NCBI GenBank assembly: GCA_026874595.1
Contig: CM049309.1
Span: forward strand, 69,548,926-69,612,925
DNA: 64,000 nucleotides
Direction of reading: 5' to 3'
Origin: Sipunculus nudus
Lineage: Eukaryota > Annelida > Sipuncula > Golfingiida > Sipunculidae
Below are positions 48,034-59,345 of this stretch, piece after piece. The notes below the pieces were generated by a model that saw nothing but the letters and a program-made list of their open reading frames with translations, was not told where the DNA came from and did no database searches. Both the position numbers and the translations under genes were made by a program. Position 1 is the first letter of the stretch. Every line of letters starts with the position of its first letter.

Positions 48034-49088
48034 ACTGTCATTCTGACATGACGCAGTGCGGATCAGACATCTTTTTCTCACTTTGATCATAATAACACCA
48101 GACCGTTCACAGTGATAGTGACATGACGAAGTACACCAGACCGTTCACAGTAATTGTGACATGACGAAGTACACCAGACAGTTCACAGTGATTGTGACAT
48201 AACGAAGTACACCAGATCGTTCATAGTGATTGTGACATGACGAAGTACACCGGACCGTTCACAGTGATTGTGACATGATGCAGTACACCAGACCGTTCAC
48301 AGTAATTGTGACATAACGCAGTGCGGCTCAGATATTTTTTCTCGCTTTAATAACACCAGACCGTTTACAGTGATTGTGACATGACACAGTGCGGGTCAGA
48401 CATCTTTTTCTCGCTTTGATTATAATAACACCACACCGTTCACAGTAATTGTGACATGACGAAGTACACCAGACCGTTCACAGTAATTGTGACATGACGA
48501 AGTACACCACACCGTTCACAGTGAAAGTGAAATGACACAGTGCGGGTCAGACATCTTTTTCTCGCTTTGATTATAATAACACCACACCGTTCACAGTAAT
48601 TGTGACATGACACAGTGTTGGTCAGACATCTTTTTCTCGTTTTGAATATTATAACACCAGACCGTTCACAGTCATTCTGACATGACGCAGTGCGGATCAG
48701 ACATCTTTTTCTCACTTTGATGATAATAACACCAGACCGTTCACAGTGATAGTGACATGACGAAGTACACCAGACCGTTCACAGTAATTGTGACATGACG
48801 AAGTACACCAGACAGTTCACAGTGATTGTGACATAACGAAGTACACCAGACCGTTCATAGTGATTGTCACATGACGAAGTACACCGGACCGTTCACAGTG
48901 ATTGTGACATGATGCAGTACACCAGACCGTTCACAGTAATTGTGACATAACGCAGTGCGGCTCAGATATCTTTTCTCGCTTTAATAACACCAGACCGTTT
49001 ACAGTGATTGTGACATGACACAGTGCGGGTCAGACAACTTTTTATCTTTTTGATGATAATAACACCAGACCGTTCACAGTGATTGTGA
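47821..49088. repeat. 634-bp higher-order duplication inside the satellite
   Basis: A string of variants including the CACACCGTTCACAGTGA unit with the atagagaaatg/aaagtgaaatg change recurs at a 634-bp offset (47821 and 48455). It is distinct from the 1,927-bp repeat and partly overlaps its end. Confidence 0.75.
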
Positions 49089-49757
49089 CATGACGCAGTG
49101 CGGGTGAGACAACTTTTTATCTTTTTGATGATAATAACACCAGACCGTTCACAGTGATTGTGACATGACACAGTGCGGGTCAGACATCTTTTTCTCTCTT
49201 TGATGATAATAACACCAGACCGTTCACAGTGATTGTGACATGACACAGTGCGGGTCAGACATCTTTTTCTCTCTTTGATGATAATAACACTGGACCGTTC
49301 ACAGTGATTGTGAAATGACGCAGTGCGTGTCAGACAACTTTTATCTTTTTGATGATAATAACACCAGACCGTTCACAGTGATAGTGACATGACATAGTGC
49401 GGGTCAGACATCTTTTTCTCTCTTTGATGATAATAACACCAGACCGTTCACAGTGATTGTGACATGACACAGTGCGGGTCAGACATCTTTTTCTCTCTTT
49501 GATGATAATAACACTGGACCGTTCACAGTGATTGTGATATGACGCCGTGCGGGTCAGACATCTTTTTCTCTCTTTGATGATAATAACACCAGACCGTTCA
49601 CAGTGATTGTGACATGACACAGTGCGGGTCAGACATCTTTTTCTCTCTTTGATGATAATAACACTGGACCGTTCACAGTGATTGTGATATGACGCCGTGC
49701 GTGTCAGACAACTTTTTATCTTTTTGATGATAATAACACCAGACCGTTCACAGTGAT

Positions 49758-51262
49758 CGGGACCACAAAAGTGGTCTTAATTCACAGGTGGTCTTACTGT
49801 ACTGGCCAAAAGTGGTTATATTCACAGATGGTCTTATTATACTTGCCATAGTGGTCTTAATTCATGTTGGTCTTATTATACTGGCCAAAAGTGGTCTAAA
49901 TTCACAGGTGTTCTTATTATACTGACCGAAAGTGGTCATATTCACAGGTGGTCTTATTATACTGGCCAAAAGTGGTCTTAATTCACAGGTTGTCTTATTA
50001 TACTGGCCAAAATGGTCTTAATTCACAGGTGGTCTTATTATACTGGCTAAAAATGGTCTTAATTCAGAGGTGATCTTTTTATACTGTCCACAATTGGTCT
50101 TAATTCACAGGTGATCTTATTATACTGGCCAAATGTGGTCTCAATTCACAGGTGGTCTTATTATATTGGCTGAGAGTGGTCTTTATAAGGAGGTGGTCTT
50201 ATTATTCTGGCCAAAAGTGGTCTTAATTGACCGATGCTCTTATTATACTGGCAAAAAAGTGGTCTTAATTCACAGGTGGTCTTATTATACTGTCCAAAAT
50301 GGTCTTAGTTAACAGGTTTTCTTATTATACTGCCCAAAAATGGTCTTAATTCACAGGTGGTCTTATTATACTGGCCTAAAGTGGTCTTAATTGACAGGTG
50401 GTCTTATTATACTAGCATAATGTGGTCTTAATTCACAGATGGTCTTATAACACTGGCTAAAAGTGGTCTTTATCAAGAGGTGGTCTTATTATACTGGACA
50501 AAAGTGATTTTAATTGACAGATGCTCTTATTATACCGGCCAAAAGTGGTCTTACTTCACAGGTGGTCTTATTATACTGCTCAAAAATGGTCTTAATTCAC
50601 AGGTTGTCTTATTATACTGCCCAAAAATGGTCTTAATTCACAGGTGATTTTATTATACTGGCCAAAAGTGGTCTTTATTCACAGGTTGTCTTATTATACT
50701 GCCCAAAAATGGTCTTAATTCACAGGTGGTCTTATTATACTGGCCAAAAGTGGTCTTTATTCACAGGTTGTCTTATTATACTGCCCAAAAATGGTCTTAA
50801 TTCACAGGTGGTCTTATTATACTGGCCAAAAGTGGTCTTTATTCACAGGTTGTCTTATTATACTGCCCAAAAATGGTCCTTATTCACAGGTGAACTTATT
50901 ATACTGGCCAAAAGTGTTCTTTATTCAAAAGTGGTCTTATTATACTTGCAATAGTGGTCTTAATTCATGTTGGTCTTATTATACTGGCCAAAAGTGGTCT
51001 AAGTTCACAGGTGTTCTTATTATACTGACCGAAAGTGGTCATATTCACAGGTGGTCTTATTATACTGGCCAAAAGTGGTCTTAATTCACAGGTTGTCTTA
51101 TTATACTGGCCAAAATGGTCTTAATTAACAGGTGGTCTTATTATACTGGCTAAAAATGGTCTTAATTCAGAGGTGATCTTTTTATACTGTCCACAATTGG
51201 TCTTAATTCACAGGTGATCTTATTATACTGGCCAAATGTGGTCTTAAATCACAGGTGGTCTT
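49758..51262. repeat. 41-bp minisatellite, about 37 copies
   Basis: Units contain GTGGTCTTAATTCACAGG, TGGTCTTATTATACTGG and CCAAAA. The array starts with a perfect small palindrome, GACCAC-aaaa-GTGGTC at 49761-49776. A block of about eight units at 49840-50180 recurs near 50944-51260 at an offset of about 1,103 bp (27 units). It abuts the preceding satellite with no spacer. Confidence 0.95.
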
Positions 51263-51372
51263 ATTAGACAGGTCAGTCCAAACCAACGTGAATGTTTCGG
51301 TTCACTCATTGGTGGTCTTTATAGACAACTTGTCTTTTTAGAGAGGTGTTCTTTTAGACAGAATCCACTGTA
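51263..51372 (-). mobile_element. pogo/Tigger-like terminus at the edge of the 41-bp array
   Basis: On the minus strand, starting after a TA at 51371-51372, the sequence reads CAGTGGATTCTGTCTAAAAG, then ACACCTCTCTAAAAAGAC and TATAAAGACCACC. This is the style of pogo/Tigger-like MITE ends and leads directly into the AAGACCACC motif of the array units. The array may have arisen by expansion of the subterminal region of such an element. No convincing opposite terminus was found at 49.75 kb. Confidence 0.45.
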
Positions 51373-53920
51373 AATAATTACCGAAGGGTCTTATGTAGAT
51401 TATTGGCTTAATATTTAATGTAATGGATCAATCTTTATATAATTGTCCATCCTTCCGTTAGTAAAAATACAGAAAAGAAAAAAAAATACTGAAGAAACGT
51501 GCTTTCCTTAAGGAAACGAAGCGACAATACACAAGCGCTACATGAAACAGGCTTAATGCGTACAAAACCTTAATTGAAGGGGAAAATGCATTATAATAAA
51601 AAAATATATAATAAAAAAGTCTGTCTTGTGATAATGTAGTATAATTCTATACGAAACATATATATAAATTTAGGTTATTAACCATGAACTACAACAACAC
51701 CTACAAAAAGTTCTGCCCCACAAATAACTTATGCATATCCTGTTTCAACAAATTTGATGCTTTCATTCAATCGGTTTTTTCTTTTTTTTTTATTCTGGAC
51801 AAGGCCATATTTATCAAATCGTGCTTCCAGTTTCCGTTAAAAAATATTTCAATGTATATATTTTGTTTCACTTGATCATGGCCAATTCAATATATGCGAT
51901 AACTGTTTCCTTCACCATGGCCGTTTTGAAATGTAATCATCATGTGCTTAACATGTATAAATTACACTATGACACTATTTACACTGTAACACTGCTTTTG
52001 TAAACTGAAGTCTAAAGAAGGGAAGATCCCGCTCGATTTAAAATTAAAATTCTAGTTAAAAACAAAGGCGTCTGGGACTCCGCCCTTGGCGCTGTAATAT
52101 ATCCAATGCACCAGTATAGGTGCTGTTGAAATTTGGCGATTATTCTCAAAATCTTTAAAGAAACACACTGTTTGATACTAATCCTAATAAAGATCAAAGG
52201 CCTTATATGAGACGTGCAACTTTATAACAAAATGCAATATTTTTATTTAACGTCCTTCTGGACCTTCTGAAGCTTATGGACAAGACATGACGGTGTCATG
52301 GCAGCCTCACTTTGATAGTTAAATTATTTTTAACTATTTTTATCACTTGACAAGCCATCAGCAGGTTTTAACTGTAGTTGTTTGAGCATGTTACAGTGAA
52401 CTTTGCTATATTCATTTGATTTTGATATTTGTAAAAATTGAATGTTTCTCATATGTTGTTTTATTGAATTACTAACATATTTTACAAGGTATGGTTTTGG
52501 TTTATTCTGGTCAATTAGGCCTAGGTCTCATTATACCATTGCAGCTTAGATTTTGGGACTAATCTGTCCATTTAAGGAAAGATACCCAAATTTTAATGTC
52601 CGCCCCACTGTGGAACAGACTATAGAACGGCGACGAAAAAGGCAACAACCAAGTTAGAATTTAGACATGTACATAAGGATTTAAGCGTTTCCATGATTTT
52701 TAACCACTTAATGCATACTGGATAAAATACCTTTTTCAGTATTTTTGCAAACATTTTAAGGCTTATATCCCCTTCGTGAAATTGTAAAACTTTGTTTTGT
52801 TTAAATATTAGTCCCTCGGTGTACACGTTAACCCAACCATGTCCAATATCTTCGTCTCTGTAGATGAAGAGCTTAAGGCGCTATTTTGCGACATCAAGTC
52901 CACGGCACTTGCTATTATTTACTGAGATATTAATATAAAAGTCAAATTGTGGGATTCCTAAAATGTAATCCTGAAGTATGTATTTTATTGCAGCATGCTC
53001 CGAAGAACAATTGGAGACAACTGAAATCCTACTGAAATTAGCAGAAGCAGCTCTGCAAAGTACCCACAAGAATCATATGATGAAATAACACTCAGCTTAT
53101 CAACAGGAATGTGGTCGGATCTGGATCTACACCGGGCTGGGAAACAAGCCGTCAGGCATTGCCGTAATTAAAACCGCTTTCCTCGTTCAAAGACACGGAT
53201 AAGTGACAGTTGATTTACATAATTACATGAGGATTTTGTTAATTATACACAAATTGTTATAAGGCCTTGGGAGAATGAAATCTGATGAAATCTTATGCGT
53301 GTTTGATTCGCGAGTCCTCCCGGGAGAATTGTAGAAATTACAAGTAAAGCCCATGGAATTAATTCTGGATAATCTAATTTTTAAGTAAGATGAGAGTTTT
53401 GCTACTCTGTTTCGCGGCCTAGTTTTGGAGAGACTTAAGGGTACTCTTTTCATGATGTGCAAAACTGTGTATAAATAATGGGATACAATGTAAAAATACA
53501 GCGAAACTGCAAAATACTTCAGTATGTTGAAGCACAGGGTAGAGTGTTACATGTAATTTGAATGTGGTAACCATTAAAGAAAAAATAAATGTACAATTCA
53601 GCTCACAAGAAATGGGTCAAACTATGCGGTGGTGCCTGAAGAAGTGGAAAAGTTAGAAACACAGAAAGATAAACATAAGTTAACATAAATGGCACTGCCT
53701 GTAGCTTACGCTGATCTACCCGTTACAGTGTCAAGATTTCCTTAAAATCTGGTGTTATAGCCCCACCAATTCCTTGGATATTCGGTAGTACCCAAAACAT
53801 ATACTTATAACCTTCAAAATTTCCTTTGGAATTTTCTTTCTTTTAAAAAAAACTGTTTCTTTTAAATAATTAAACTCGATTCATACTCCATCAACAGAAT
53901 GGCCTGAATATATGCAGATA
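51373..53920. other. Anonymous AT-rich sequence
   Basis: No gene or repeat recognised over 2.5 kb. Several 60-80 codon frames lack motifs or splice context. Confidence 0.45.
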
Positions 53921-54010
53921 CCCCCCCCCCCCCCCCCCCCAAGATCTTCTTTTTTAGGGACTCGGACTTGAACTCGAGGGACCTGGACTCGGACTTGGAC
54001 ACAGAGGTAA
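53921..54010. repeat. Poly(C) tract plus fragment of the 33-bp repeat
   Basis: Twenty C residues (53921-53940) are followed within 20 bp by GGGACTCGGACTTGAACTCG and CCTGGACTCGGACTTGG, two degenerate units of the 13-kb minisatellite. Confidence 0.75.
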
Positions 54011-54069
54011 GGACCAGTAGATGTGAATCTTTGTCACATACTATAAAACCTTTTTTTATACAAACTACT

Positions 54070-54292
54070 TTGGTATACACCAAGCCTGAGCTCTGCATCT
54101 GGAGCTAAATTTAATTGAACATTCAAGTAAAAAGCACGTGTAAACAAACATAAACATTCTTTTGGTTATCTCAAATTTCCAGGTTTAATGTTTCTTAATA
54201 AGGAGATTTTTATTGGACTCGGGCTTGGACTGGAGTAGCCTGGACTCGGACTTACACCCTCGGACTCGGGTCGTTCGGACTCGGCTAAATCA
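54070..54292 (+). repeat. Second copy of the 33-bp repeat element
   Basis: Flank GTGTAAACAAACATAAACA, a TTTTTATTGGACTCGGGC junction and then about two units (GGCTTGGACTGGAGTAGCC, GGACTCGGACTTACACC) match the layout at 12850-13060. The array has not expanded here. Confidence 0.6.
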
Positions 54293-54978
54293 CTGTTCGG
54301 CATAATTCCTAAACGCAAGGGGGGAAAATTAAGGGTTGCGGAAAAATAAAGAATTTCGGTTACTTTGAATTTCGTTGAAATAAATGGTGTAAACATTTGA
54401 GAAAAAAATATGCCATGTTTCAACAGTTAAGAGGTTAAACACTGTGGCTATGTAACATCTTAAATTAGAGGTCAAAAACTTTAATCGTCATCAAAGGCTA
54501 GAGAAGCATCGTGGGTCACGCCACAAAAAAAGAGTTCCTTTCATTTCCATCCAGAAAGAGTCAGGGAGGCGGATAAGTAGACCGTGTAGAGGCCTGGCAG
54601 AAGACACAAAAATTGAACGAATATAAAAGGAACAGCTGGTGACAGTGGGAATACAGCACAGGTTAAACTATTCGATCGTCTCTTCACTCATAGAAATGGA
54701 AGAAGTTTGCATAGCAGTTGGATATAGGTCTAAACTCAGCCTGTCCTGAACCTGTGCAACAGAATACTGAGCGCCATATCGGCCCTCTGACATTACAGTG
54801 GCGTTCCAGAAATGTAAGAACAGGGGGCGCATATATTGGGTTCGTGACTGATATTTTATTAATAAAGGTTCTTATAATTTTGTTTAATAAATTTTCGGCT
54901 TTTATATTTATTTCATCAAAATTAGGATATTAGAGGGGCCCAATCACCTATCTGACCTTAATTAACTAAAGATAAATT

Positions 54979-55395
54979 CTTAGAGCTTTTATAAAATAGG
55001 TCAGAAACGTAGATATCACCGCACACAGGCTGTTTGTTTTGCTTATATCAACGTGTTAATAATATCTTGACGCCCGCCAAAATAATCAAAACAAATTCAA
55101 CAAGAGTTTCTGGCAGGAAGTCAGATAAGCCAGAGCTTTGTAAATGCCGTTTTGTAACAAGTGGCTTTTCTACCTTCGCACAAATGCAACCTCCCACCTT
55201 AGGTTAAACATGTTTTTCCCGTTTATCCATATTGCTGTGTTTACAAACATGTTGTTGATAAATAATTTCATACATCCTTCACGAAGGCCTTATAAGAACT
55301 TTTCACAACCATAATTACCCTTAGATAATTAATAAATAGACAGAGGAAACCAGAAATCACATAAATTGTTTTTCAAGAGGAAGGTGTACGAGTAC
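54979..55395 (+). repeat. Diverged dispersed repeat, copy 2 (pair with 16.4 kb)
   Basis: Counterpart of 16376-16810; order and spacing of blocks are conserved, including CCGCACACAGGCTGTTTG, CCTTCGCACAAATGCAACC, CCTTCACGAAGGCCTTAT and ACCAGAAATCACATAAATTG. Confidence 0.6.
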
Positions 55396-55918
55396 CTTTA
55401 ACTGGAAAGTAACATGTTGATGTCAATGGTGAAAATGCGCATCTATGTTTATTTTAACTTGTAAAATATCATCTTTTCAAAGTAATTCTCGTGGTAAAAT
55501 AATTGTTAAAATGTTCAAGTCGTATGTCAAACATTTTACCGGCTTCTGTGGTCTATATACAGTGCACCGGAGCCAGCAGAGCACAGGTCCTGAATTCCAG
55601 AATCAGCAGAGGAGCCGTGGAATTTTTTAAGTTCGACCCATCCCGGACTGAGCTCTTTAGGCTTACGGGATGGCCGGGGGGTGCCTCGGAGTTATGACCC
55701 AGCGGAGTTTAATAACGGAAGACTCCTTGTCCCGTTATAGAAATATTAGGATGCTTCATGTCTTAATTTTGAATAAATCACAAAGCCGTTCATTAAAATC
55801 CTCAACTTATTAATTGGAAAGTAATAAACTGAAATGTAATAATCTTATTGCTAAGGAATAAAAAGAAATATGAAAATTAAAATTAATTACGAATAATTGG
55901 GTTAAGATGTCGGGTCAA

Positions 55919-55960
55919 GGGGGGGGGGGTGTCTCTGGATCCGCCACTGCATTATGACAG
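55919..55960 (-). mobile_element. CAGTGGCGGATCCAG-type element end with poly(G)
   Basis: On the minus strand, CAGTGGCGGATCCAGAGACA is followed by a run of 11 C. This is the same terminus style as the elements at 12.3 and 22.2 kb. The other end was not located. It lies directly beside TATA module copy 4. Confidence 0.45.
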
Positions 55961-55984
55961 GAGGAGGGCCTACTGGGTCGTGTT

Positions 55985-56290
55985 TGTCACGACTACCCTT
56001 CCGCCATAGGTCTTTCTGTTCGAAGCGAATCTCTTCTGTTTAGACATTGTGGCACGGCCGGGACTACTTTTCTCAACTGTCAAACTTTGTCAAAAATTGT
56101 TATATAGCAAGGGAAAACCTGTTAACATGCTATATGCGCATGCTTTCAAAATAGACTAATTCCATAAATTTTTTAACACAAAAACACCCATATTTATGTA
56201 ATTTGCCTTGAAACAATTCCTATCCACCACACCTAAATGGACTACAGTGTCCTCTTCACTACATTTATACCTACGCCGCTGGTGTTTTTT
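55985..56290 (-). repeat. Dispersed TATA/donor module, copy 4 (inverted)
   Basis: On the minus strand: ACCAGCGGCGTAGGTATAAA with TATAAAT at 56263-56269, TTGTTTCAAGGCAAATTACA, TTTGACAGTTGAG, CCCGGCCGT and an ATG-started frame beginning MSKQKRFASNRKTYGGR that stops after about 25 codons. A splice donor is not evident because the GTGGTAA of copy 2 reads GTGTTAA here. Close to copy 2 over most of its length. Confidence 0.6.
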
Positions 56291-57120
56291 AAAACACTGG
56301 TACATTTTGGGGGTTTAATATTGATGTACTCTTGTAAGTTCGAGCCTGTGCATTGTGAGAAGAACGAATGTTATATTTACATAATGGTATCATGAAGTCT
56401 GTTTTCCTTGATGATTGTCGATTTTAATGTACATGTCCTAAGGCTGATATATCTTACTCACCATCGACTTCTCTGAATAAAAGTGTGGTATCATATCTGT
56501 TACTGTTGCCATAGAATCTCTGATGTAGATCAAATTTGGAAGATAAACAATCGGTATAAAAAAGGTTTCATGTTTAAAATTAGTTTCGAATATATAGCTT
56601 GAAGACGATTGGTAGATGTCTGCTCCATAACCGGAACATATATACTTTATTAATTAACTATCTCCGAGGGAACGCAGAGAGATGTAGAGCCTGGATGTAC
56701 ACATTATTACAATATAGTTATTGTTATTAAGGAGCATGGTTACTAGTATAATCTGGTCCATCCTCTCTCTTCACATAGGAGACAAAAGTTTTTGCATCCT
56801 TGGTTAATTAATAGTGATTCCGAATTACAGTCGGACATGACCAGCAGGTGATTGGTAATGCATTCAGATCTACAAGGCTATGATTTATAAACGGTATTAT
56901 CATGCACTGGTGTCTAAATGTTCCCATATGAAACTGCCATTATCAGAAATACTTGCCTTTTTAGCAAATCATTCATGTTCTAAATCTTCTGGAACACCGA
57001 AGGCTATATTTTACCATAATAACTGTTTCTTGGATAATGTTCCCAGGAACAGTTATCCCTTGTCCTCCCACACAGAAACACTACTCACTTCCATGAATCC
57101 ATCATCTCCGTCCACTCCTC
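56291..57120. other. Anonymous sequence
   Basis: The 112-codon open frame at 56880-57218 runs into the dispersed repeat at 57125 and has no recognised domain, so I do not call it a gene. Confidence 0.4.
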
Positions 57121-57124
57121 ATTA

Positions 57125-57330
57125 TTACGACCGCCATGGAGGTTATGTTTTCAGCTGTATCTGTCCGTTGGTTTGTTTGCTTTTTTGTATATTAGCAGAA
57201 CTTTGCAAAATCTACTGATCCGATTTTTTAAAACTTTTTTGTTGTGTAGGCCAGAGACCAAGGAAGACCCCATGGGATTCGTGTGCAGATCCGGATAAAG
57301 GATTTTGGTTTGTCCGAGGGATGCCCTCTG
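57125..57330 (+). repeat. Dispersed element of the GCCATGGAGGTTATGTTTTC type
   Basis: CGCCATGGAGGTTATGTTTT, TCTGTCCGTTGGTTTGTTTG, an AACTTTTTTGTTGTGTAGGC block and GACCAAGGAAGACCCCATGG follow one another. I recall closely similar strings as an abundant interspersed repeat in several marine invertebrates; this is memory, not a search. Only one copy is in the window. Confidence 0.45.
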
Positions 57331-58793
57331 CATTGTAGCCATCTACTTACCATACATTTCTTGTACTTTCTTTATTTTTCTCCCTCTCTTGTCTGCTCTT
57401 TTCCTGTCTTCTGCTCTCTTCCTGTGTCTTTAACACTTTTCAAGCTTTTCTTGCTCCTTCTAGCTTTGCAAAGACTACCGTAAACAAAATACAAGTTAAA
57501 AATAATTAACCTTCCATCATGTAAAAGACAATGATAAGATTGGAAAATTACATAAGGCTTTTTACGCAAAGGCACCCATATGAAAACAAGTGATTAGTCA
57601 TCTTTACTTTTGTATCATTTAATAATTTCTAAAACAGAGAATTCGGTGTTACTATTTACACTTGAAGTGAAGAAGCCATAAATGTAATGGTGATATAAGT
57701 ACAAGTACAGTTTTACCTTAATAACTTAAATATTAGGAAAAATGAGTCTTGTCATTCCGCACTGAATATGAAAACAAGCATCTTAATAGCCTAGCGTACC
57801 ATGGCTTCTTTATCCGCTGTTGGTAATGTATGAGACTATTTTATCATCCTTCCAATATAAATTAATCTCTCACATCTTCTTTGTAAAGTGATGCATATAA
57901 TCCGGTTCTCCGTTACAGTAATCAACAAAAAAACTTAATGAAATGCCGAGATGATTCTGTCCACTGTACAGTGAAATTGGTAGATCGCTTTGATCAGGCA
58001 CATTTTTAGTTTCAGATTGATCATGTGTAAATATTTTTGAACTACTTTTTCCGCCAAGTAATTACAGAATAGCGCTTTCAATGGGCGTAATCATGGCATT
58101 AAAAGTTTTCACTTAAGGATGCGGTTTTGTTTGATGATGTGTTTTGAAATCTACAAATTTTAAAATAAAAATATTTAGAATAATACAAAAATAAACCTCA
58201 TTATTATATATTTTAAGAATCTTGTACTCAAATAAAAAATTTATATATTCTTAAAAGCCAAAATTTGAAAAGCAAAATTATGGCACTATGTTTTTTTTTC
58301 AGAGGATAATTCGATTTATAATTAATATCATCGAGAAGGTAACTTCCATTAGGGCAATAATTTTCAGTATTGCGATGGCATTATGAGGGGGGGGGGGGTT
58401 GTCGAAATCAAAATGATGGAAAATGCTGATGAAAGGTCGCAAAGGCTAAAGCAAAAAAGCGGCCAGGGGTAACTCTATAATAATTCATGGGCGTCATCAC
58501 CTTGGAGTGTTATTTTGGCTTCTTCTCGGCCGATACGGGTCCAGGCGCCAACAAACGTTTTCGACAGATAGATTATATGCCATCTGTATTTAGGAATTTC
58601 CGTTTTGATTAAGGATATCTGCATGTTAATTATATTTTGCTCTTATAAAATATGGCAAAAGCATTTTGTCCTCTTCTTCAAAAGGCTTATGGCAGCATAT
58701 AAAAAAAAAATACCTACCTAGCGTTCAGGGACTCACTTGAGGTGAACAACAGGACTCGAACATTGATTGAAAGCGGCCCATAGTGTAGGCCTT
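57331..58793. other. Anonymous sequence with a CT-rich stretch and a poly(G) tract
   Basis: 57360-57480 is pyrimidine-rich. Twelve G residues are at 58387-58398. No gene recognised. Confidence 0.5.
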
Positions 58794-59245
58794 CGGCCCA
58801 CTAGTATCAATGACACTCGCTCGCCAGTATTAATGACATTGGCTTACTTCTATCAATGGCATCGGTTCACTAGTATCAATGACATCAATCCATTAGTCTC
58901 AATGACATCGGCCCAATAGTATCGATGACATCGGCCCAATAGTATCAATGACATCGGCCCAATTGTATCAATGACATCGACCCAATAGTATCAATGAGGT
59001 CTACCCACAAGTATCAATGACATTGGCCCAATTGTATCAATGACATCGACTCAATAGTATCAATGAGGTCTACCCACAAGTATCAATGACATTGGCCCTA
59101 TGGTATCAATGACAACGACCCACTAGAATCAATGTCATCGACCCACTAGTTTCAATGACATCGACCCACTAGTATCAATGAGGTCGACCCACTAGTATCA
59201 ATGAGGTCGGCCCACTAGTATCAATGACATCGGCCCAATGGTATT
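58794..59245. repeat. 23-bp minisatellite, about 19-20 copies
   Basis: Units of the type TATCAATGACATCGGCCCA followed by MTAG. Variants with GAGGTCTACCCACAAG recur 69 bp (three units) apart near 58997 and 59066, showing a small higher-order duplication. Confidence 0.95.
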
Positions 59246-59264
59246 AGCATTAGATTCAGTTCGA

Positions 59265-59345
59265 TGGTTGCATCACAGGTCAGCTCGACCTGCCAATCTA
59301 AAGGCAGCCCCTCTTACCGGTGAATCACGGGGGGCTCGCCCTCGG
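59265..59345 (-). mobile_element. tRNA-like fragment, probably SINE-derived
   Basis: On the minus strand GTGATTCACCGGTAAGAGG resembles a D arm with A box. CTGCC-TTTAGATT-GGCAG forms an anticodon-arm-like hairpin and a GGTCGAGCTGACC block stands where the T arm would be. The T loop lacks the TTCGA core, so this is a decayed tRNA-derived sequence, not a tRNA gene. It directly follows the 23-bp array. Confidence 0.35.

Larger units (their letters stand above)
43440..49757. repeat. 6.3-kb satellite of 38-bp and 75-bp monomers
   Basis: Two monomer types share the first 30 bp (ACCGTTCACAGTGATTG, TGACATGAC) and differ after it. The short type (38 bp) ends GAAGTACACCAG. The long type (75 bp) continues AGTGCGGGTCAGACATC, TTTTTCTCGCTTTGAT and ATAATAACACCAG. 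43440-43760 holds diverged long-type units of 70-78 bp. 43765-44385 is mostly short units, 44390-48955 mixed, and 48960-49757 mostly long units. Every monomer carries an imperfect dyad, TCACA-N5-TGTGA. Minus-strand frames rich in Cys and His arise because 75 is a multiple of three. Confidence 0.95.

Noticed and set aside
45050-49620. Minus-strand Cys/His-rich frames of 74-121 codons resembling metal-binding repeat proteins
   Set aside because: The 75-bp monomer is a multiple of three, so a stop-free frame repeats automatically. Frames break wherever 38-bp units occur, and there is no start context, splice site or unique sequence.
43440-49757. CRISPR-like array, because of regular repeats with an internal dyad
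   Set aside because: There are no unique spacers: monomers are contiguous and the whole unit repeats. The genome context is animal, and no cas-like gene is present.
43765-49757. CRP-type TGTGA/TCACA operator sites
   Set aside because: The order is TCACA-N5-TGTGA, not TGTGA-N6-TCACA, the dyad is a satellite feature, and the organism is not bacterial.
49758-49776. Left terminus of a pogo-like element matching the right end at 51372
   Set aside because: CAGTGATC-GGGACCAC shares only a few bases with CAGTGGATTCTGTC and lacks a TA flank. Not enough to claim a pair.
56880-57218. 112-codon plus-strand frame
   Set aside because: The final third lies in a dispersed repeat, no domain is recognised and composition matches surrounding non-coding DNA.
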